Assembly: GCA_964468725.1 (NCBI GenBank)
Contig: CAYXVU010000110.1
Coordinates: forward strand, 1-19,222
From: CAYXVU01 sp964468725
Lineage (GTDB): Bacteria; Acidobacteriota; Blastocatellia; UBA7656
Length of the DNA stretch: 19,222 nucleotides
Direction of reading: 5' to 3'
Every line of letters starts with the position of its first letter. Position 1 is the first letter of the stretch. The notes beneath the pieces were generated by a model. The model did no database searches and was not told where the DNA came from. It saw only the letters and a program-made list of their open reading frames with translations. Made by a program: the position numbers and the translations under genes. Shown here piece by piece: positions 15,525 to 19,222 of this stretch.

Positions 15525-16664
15525 TTACAATGACTGAAGCCCTTTGACCAAACGGCGGATACCTTCTTCGATCAGGTGCGGTTGGATGGAATAGGACAAG
15601 CGCAGATAGCCTTCGCCTTGCGACCCGAACGCAGAGCCCGGGACGGTGATAACACCCGCATCAAGGAGTGACCAAGCAACGGCTTCGGATGTGCCAAAGC
15701 GCGATATATCGAGCATGATGTAATAAGCTCCTTCACCCGAAACGAAGGGTAGTTTCACCTCGCGCTCGATTAACTCGGTTGCGAGGTCGCGCCGTTGCCG
15801 CAAGGCGTTTCGGATATCGGCTGTCGCTTGTCGGCCTGCTTCACTGAAGGCGGTGAGCGCAGCTTTTTGTGAAACCATTGCCGCGCACGTCGAAATATAT
15901 TGATGCATAACGGTGACCGGTTGAATGATCTCCTCCGCACCCACTGCCCAACCGATTCTCCACCCAGTCATGCTCATCATCTTTGAAATGCCGGAGACAA
16001 TAATCGTTCGGTCATAAAATTCTGAGATAGAAGCTGCGCGTTCTTCAAAATATAGTTCGCGGTAAATCTCGTCAGCGATGATGTAGACATTCGACCCTTT
16101 CAAACAAGCTGCCATAAATTGTAGGTCATCGCGCGTTAAGATTCGGCTTATCGGGTTCGAGGGTGAATTGATGAAGAGCAGTTTCGTCTTATCTGTAACG
16201 GCAGCTTGAAAATTTTCACGATCAAAGGCGAAGCCCTGCGCCGCTGGCAACGAGTAGCGCGTTGTAATGCCCCCCGCAATTTCAACAATCGTCGGATAGG
16301 CTAAAAAGCAGGGGTCGGCCAACAATACTTCATCGCCCGGATTGACCAGTGCCATTACAGCGGCAAAAAGGGCTTCTTCCGCGCCGGTCATCACGCAGAC
16401 CGAGTTGGGTGAATAGGGATTCTCCAGGCCTTCGCTGTGATAGTTGGCGATCTGTTCGCGCAATGCGGGCAAACCGGCGTTCGGGGTATAGCTGATGTAA
16501 CCGTCTTCAACGACGCGAATGGCTTCGCGTTTGGCAATTTCAGGAGTCGGAAAATCGGGTTCGCCCAACCCGAAATTGATGGAACCCGCAGGCGCAGCGT
16601 CATAGAGCCTGCGGGTCGCACTTTTGCGAACGTTTTTGATGCGATCAGCCGGTGTGAAACTCAT
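15525..16664 (-). CDS. PLP-dependent aminotransferase class I/II, probable N-succinyldiaminopimelate aminotransferase
   Basis: A 379-residue fold-type I aminotransferase. It has the N-terminal substrate segment NFGLGEPDFPTP (about 30-41), the cofactor-contacting motif FINSPSNPISR (Asn about 170), IIADEIYREL (Asp about 198), the Schiff-base Lys at about 228 in SGISKMMSMTGWRIGW, and the C-terminal carboxylate-binding Arg in YLRLSYS. This subgroup includes aspartate, alanine and diaminopimelate-pathway enzymes that sequence alone separates poorly. Adjacency to dapD, whose product is the precursor of the DapC substrate, favours the DapC role (glutamate-dependent amination of N-succinyl-2-amino-6-oxopimelate). 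The start codon overlaps the stop of a 14-codon leader (ATGA) and has no good ribosome site of its own, so its translation may depend on coupling. Confidence 0.85.
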   Translation of the reverse strand: MSFTPADRIKNVRKSATRRLYDAAPAGSINFGLGEPDFPTPEIAKREAIRVVEDGYISYTPNAGLPALREQIANYHSEGLENPYSPNSVCVMTGAEEALFAAVMALVNPGDEVLLADPCFLAYPTIVEIAGGITTRYSLPAAQGFAFDRENFQAAVTDKTKLLFINSPSNPISRILTRDDLQFMAACLKGSNVYIIADEIYRELYFEERAASISEFYDRTIIVSGISKMMSMTGWRIGWAVGAEEIIQPVTVMHQYISTCAAMVSQKAALTAFSEAGRQATADIRNALRQRRDLATELIEREVKLPFVSGEGAYYIMLDISRFGTSEAVAWSLLDAGVITVPGSAFGSQGEGYLRLSYSIQPHLIEEGIRRLVKGLQSL

Positions 16665-16705
16665 AATCGGATTTTGACTTTCACCTTTCTGTTTGAACCA
16701 ATCAT
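16661..16705 (-). CDS. 14-residue leader frame coupled to the aminotransferase
   Basis: Encodes MIGSNRKVKVKIRL. AGGAG lies four bases before its ATG. Its ATG overlaps the stop of the GNAT remnant (ATGA), and its own TGA overlaps the aminotransferase start (ATGA again). It is too short to assign a function, but the two overlaps and the ribosome site are seen directly and fit a translational relay into the aminotransferase gene. The peptide is strongly basic. It may equally be a by-product of the deletion that truncated the GNAT gene. Confidence 0.4.
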   Translation of the reverse strand: MIGSNRKVKVKIRL

Positions 16706-16809
16706 GAAACTCCTATGGTTGCGTTGCCGGTCGTAATGCCTTCGAGGTATATGGGGCGGACGGCTGACCAATCTTCTGCTTGTAGGGGAATGATGAGAAA
16801 GCCCGCCAT
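16702..16809 (-). pseudogene. Remnant of a GNAT-family acetyltransferase gene (N-terminal part only)
   Basis: A 35-codon frame just behind dapD with a strong ribosome site (GGAGGGG six bases before the ATG, which begins 16 bases after the dapD stop). Residues about 8-31, PLQAEDWSAVRPIYLEGI followed by TTGNAT, match the beginning of phosphinothricin-type GNAT N-acetyltransferases (first strand, helix 1 and the T-G-x-A-T turn). The frame then ends at IGVS, so the acetyl-CoA binding loop and all the rest (about 130 residues) are missing. There is no room for them before the aminotransferase start. I read this as a gene truncated by an internal deletion. The preserved start and ribosome site may still serve translation of the next frame, with which it overlaps by ATGA. 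Confidence 0.6.
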
Positions 16810-16825
16810 GCGTTACCCCTCCGAA

Positions 16826-17656
16826 TTAGCGCAAGAAATCTTCCAACTGCACAGAAGCGTCGGTCTTCTCATCCCGATATTTGATGATGATAGGCGTGTA
16901 AACGGAGAGCGCCAATTCTGCGCCTTTGCCTTGAGTGATGGCGCGCGAGCCTGCAACCACAACCGCACCGGCGGGAATTTCGAGCGGTTGGTCGTCCGTT
17001 TTACGATAGACGGCATCGCGTACTAAATCATAAACCGGCGTGCCTCCGGTTAAGATGGTTCCGGCTGCGAGCACGGCACGTTCGCGCACAATCGCCCCTT
17101 CATACACCCCGCAGTTGCCGCCGACTAAAACATCATCTTCGATGATGACCGGCATCGCGCCAATCGGTTCCAGCACGCCGCCAATCTGTGCGGCGGCTGA
17201 GAGGTGAACCCGTTTGCCAATTTGCGCGCAAGAACCGACCAGCGCATGCGAATCAATCATGGTGCCTTCATCCACATAGGCTCCGACGTTGACATACATC
17301 GGCGGCATGCAGGTAACGCCGCGCGCGATATAGCAGCCATCGCGTATGGCAGAGCCGCCGGGAACGATGCGAATGCCATCTTCGCTACGGACTTTTTTAA
17401 GCGGATAGGTGTGTTTGTCGTAATAACGGAAATGATAACCGATAGAGTAGTTTTCGATTTGACCCATACGAAAGCCGAGCAGGATGCCGCTTTTGACCCA
17501 GCGATTGACTTGCCATTGCTCGCCGACCTTTTCTGCCGCACGCACTTCGCCGAGGTTGAGTCTCTCTTTGAATTCCGCAAAGAGATCGAAGTGCTCTGCT
17601 GTGAAGCCTTCCGGGGGATGGTCGAATAGGTTTTGAATCTTTTCAGCTAATTCCAT
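16826..17656 (-). CDS. dapD: 2,3,4,5-tetrahydropyridine-2,6-dicarboxylate N-succinyltransferase
   Basis: Cytosolic trimeric enzyme that transfers succinyl from succinyl-CoA to tetrahydrodipicolinate, the committing step of the succinylase branch to diaminopimelate and lysine. The 276-residue length agrees with the family (about 274 in Escherichia coli). The N-terminal helical domain contains VNRWVKSGILLGFRM (about 50-64). The left-handed beta-helix follows, with the highly conserved MPPMYVNVGAYVDEGTMIDS and GSCAQIGKRVHLSAAAQIGGV (about 117-161) and GTILTGGTPVYDL near 199-211. I chose ATG 17656 (MELAEKIQNLFD), the family-typical start; the frame is open 21 codons further upstream, but that part has no family resemblance. 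The ribosome site is weak (GGGAT). It follows the acyl-CoA ligase by 77 bases and precedes the GNAT remnant and the probable DapC gene. Confidence 0.96.
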   Translation of the reverse strand: MELAEKIQNLFDHPPEGFTAEHFDLFAEFKERLNLGEVRAAEKVGEQWQVNRWVKSGILLGFRMGQIENYSIGYHFRYYDKHTYPLKKVRSEDGIRIVPGGSAIRDGCYIARGVTCMPPMYVNVGAYVDEGTMIDSHALVGSCAQIGKRVHLSAAAQIGGVLEPIGAMPVIIEDDVLVGGNCGVYEGAIVRERAVLAAGTILTGGTPVYDLVRDAVYRKTDDQPLEIPAGAVVVAGSRAITQGKGAELALSVYTPIIIKYRDEKTDASVQLEDFLR

Positions 17657-17733
17657 ATCCCAGCTCGAATGTGATGAACGGATGCGAGAGTAGACAAAAC
17701 CGGAAGGGCAGTCAAGCACGGGCGCTGATCCGG

Positions 17734-19221
17734 TCAGGTTCGCAACTTGAAGCGTTGCACTTTGCCGGTTGCCGTGCGCGGCAACTGGTCAAGAAAGTAG
17801 ATTTGTTTGGGGCATTTATAGCGCGGCAACTTTGCCGTGAGTTGAGATGTGATCGCCTCTGCGGCGTCGGCGGATGGCGAAACTCCGGCGCGTAAAACGA
17901 TATGAGCTGCGATGATATTAGTGCCGTCGCTATCCCTTTCCGCAACAACGGCTGCTTCTAAAATCTCTGTGAGGCTGCAAAGGGCTTCTTCCACTTCGAT
18001 GGGCGACACCCACATCCCTGAAGATTTGAAAACATCATCACTGCGCCCTTCAAACCAATAGAACCCATCTGCGTCACGGCGGTAGATGTCGCCGGTCTTT
18101 ACCCATCCCGCCTGAACCGTTTCGGCTGTCTTTTCCGGCTTATTCCAATAATGGGTGAAGGCGCTTTCGCCTTTGACGAAGAGATTGCCGCTCCCCGCGC
18201 CTTTGATGACCTGACCTTCAGTGTCTAGCAGGCGCACTTCGTAGCCTTCAACCGGAATACCTGAACTCCCGGCTTTCAGCCGCTCCCGGCGATTCGACAT
18301 GAAGATATGCAGCATCTCTGTCGAACCGATACCATCAAGAATCTCTTGTCCCGTCGCCGCCTGCCATTCATGGAAAATCTGTGCGGGCAGGCTCTCTCCC
18401 GCTGAAACGCAGAGGCGCAGACTATCGGTTATCAAATCATTCCCTTGACGCAGAGACTCCAACAACGCTCGATAAGTAGCGGGCACTCCAAAGAAGATCG
18501 TCGGTCGAAACCGTTTGAAGATCGTTGAAATGACGGCTGGTGTCGGACGATCTCGACACAACACGCTGGTCGCTCCGAGCGCGAGCGGAAAGGAGAGGCT
18601 GTTACCTAATCCATAAGCGAAGAAGAGGCGCGAGGATGAGAAGATACGATCTTCAGGAGTCAAACCAAGCGTCAACTTTGCATATTGCTCAACGGTGAAA
18701 GGAATATCACAAGGGCGATGCACAGCGCCTTTTGGTGATCCGGTACTGCCGGAGGTGTAGAGGATGAAGGCCGGAGCATCAGCTTCACTGACTTCGAAGG
18801 GAGAGGGTGCTGATTGAGCGAGGGCAGATTGAAAATGGATAATGTTGCTATGTATATCCGCCTCTTCATCGGCTACGAGCAGGGATTGCAAGTTTGGCGA
18901 GGCCGGTAGGGCAGCTTGCACCGTATCGAGTTGATCGGATGTGAAGATTGCAGCTACTGCTTGGCAATCCTGAAAGACATAGGCCAGTTCATCTGCTTTG
19001 AGCATCGTGCTACAGGGAACAGCGATTGCACCGTTTCCGATGACACTGAGAAAGGCGATATGCCAATCTGGACAATCGCGCATGACGAGGGCAACTCGGT
19101 CACCACGTTTGACCCCTTTGCCGCGCAGCAAAGTAATGCCTCGATGGACTGCATCAACCAATTGGCCATAGCTGAGAGAGTGTTGATTGCAAACGATTGC
19201 TGACCGGTCGGGATGAACTTG
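17734..19221 (-). CDS. Acyl-CoA ligase, benzoate-CoA ligase family (partial, 5' end outside window)
   Basis: The frame is open to the right window edge, giving 495 residues without a start; probably a few dozen N-terminal residues are missing. An in-frame TTG at 19161 is not a credible start because the upstream part (PDRSAIVCNQHSLSYGQLV) is typical of the family. Adenylate-forming motifs are all present: the P-loop ILYTSGSTGSPKGAVHRP; ILDGIGSTEMLHIFMSNR, a wording characteristic of benzoate- and 4-hydroxybenzoate-CoA ligases; GDIYRRDADGFYWFEGRSDD with the hinge Asp; SSGMWVSPIEVE; and the catalytic Lys in PRTATGKVQRFKL at the C-terminus. It activates a carboxylic acid with ATP and CoA. An aromatic acid is the likely substrate but is not proven, and no aromatic degradation genes are in view. 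It lies 77 bases upstream of dapD. Confidence 0.9.
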   Translation of the reverse strand, partial: QVHPDRSAIVCNQHSLSYGQLVDAVHRGITLLRGKGVKRGDRVALVMRDCPDWHIAFLSVIGNGAIAVPCSTMLKADELAYVFQDCQAVAAIFTSDQLDTVQAALPASPNLQSLLVADEEADIHSNIIHFQSALAQSAPSPFEVSEADAPAFILYTSGSTGSPKGAVHRPCDIPFTVEQYAKLTLGLTPEDRIFSSSRLFFAYGLGNSLSFPLALGATSVLCRDRPTPAVISTIFKRFRPTIFFGVPATYRALLESLRQGNDLITDSLRLCVSAGESLPAQIFHEWQAATGQEILDGIGSTEMLHIFMSNRRERLKAGSSGIPVEGYEVRLLDTEGQVIKGAGSGNLFVKGESAFTHYWNKPEKTAETVQAGWVKTGDIYRRDADGFYWFEGRSDDVFKSSGMWVSPIEVEEALCSLTEILEAAVVAERDSDGTNIIAAHIVLRAGVSPSADAAEAITSQLTAKLPRYKCPKQIYFLDQLPRTATGKVQRFKLRT

Positions 19222-19222
19222 G

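Overview
The window looks like a chromosomal stretch of a Gram-negative bacterium of moderate GC content, most likely an acidobacterium (Blastocatellia-like). This is an inference from the gene families present: a regulator-propeller histidine kinase, delta-60 repeat and PQQ-like propeller proteins, a PGPGW-type membrane protein and many secreted proteins of unknown function. No marker gene (rRNA, tRNA, ribosomal protein) is present to confirm it. I saw no insertion sequence, integrase, CRISPR array or tRNA.

Layout. At the left edge is the 5' part of an exported PQQ-type beta-propeller protein (minus strand, runs out of the window). Divergent from it is a plus-strand group: argH (last step of arginine synthesis), a family 9 glycosyltransferase, and a NodB-fold protein that has lost every catalytic residue I could locate by motif. 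From 4.7 kb to the end everything is on the minus strand. In reading direction (right to left) these are: a truncated benzoate-type acyl-CoA ligase; dapD; a remnant of a GNAT acetyltransferase; a 14-codon leader; an aminotransferase (probable dapC); a small exported protein; an unrecognised 57-residue protein; a copper amine oxidase; an unrecognised 156-residue protein; a very large propeller histidine kinase; its NarL/LuxR response regulator; a small exported protein; a seven-repeat delta-60 protein; a small Cys-rich protein; and a small PGPGW-like membrane protein interrupted by an assembly gap.

How the genes may work together. dapD and the aminotransferase are consecutive steps of the succinylase branch of lysine/diaminopimelate synthesis. 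Between them, short reading frames are joined by two successive ATGA stop/start overlaps, which suggests translational coupling. The 57-residue frame, the amine oxidase and the 156-residue protein are close together (21 and 9 bases) and probably form one operon, with the histidine kinase and response regulator following on the same strand. Similar GC-rich imperfect palindromes lie upstream of the response regulator and of the next gene, and could be its binding sites.

Most worth a second look: the 57-residue protein with a perfect ribosome binding site ahead of the amine oxidase, the GNAT remnant and coupled leader in the dap cluster, the catalytically dead NodB-fold protein, and two stem-loops that share a GACTCATC/GATGAGTC core.
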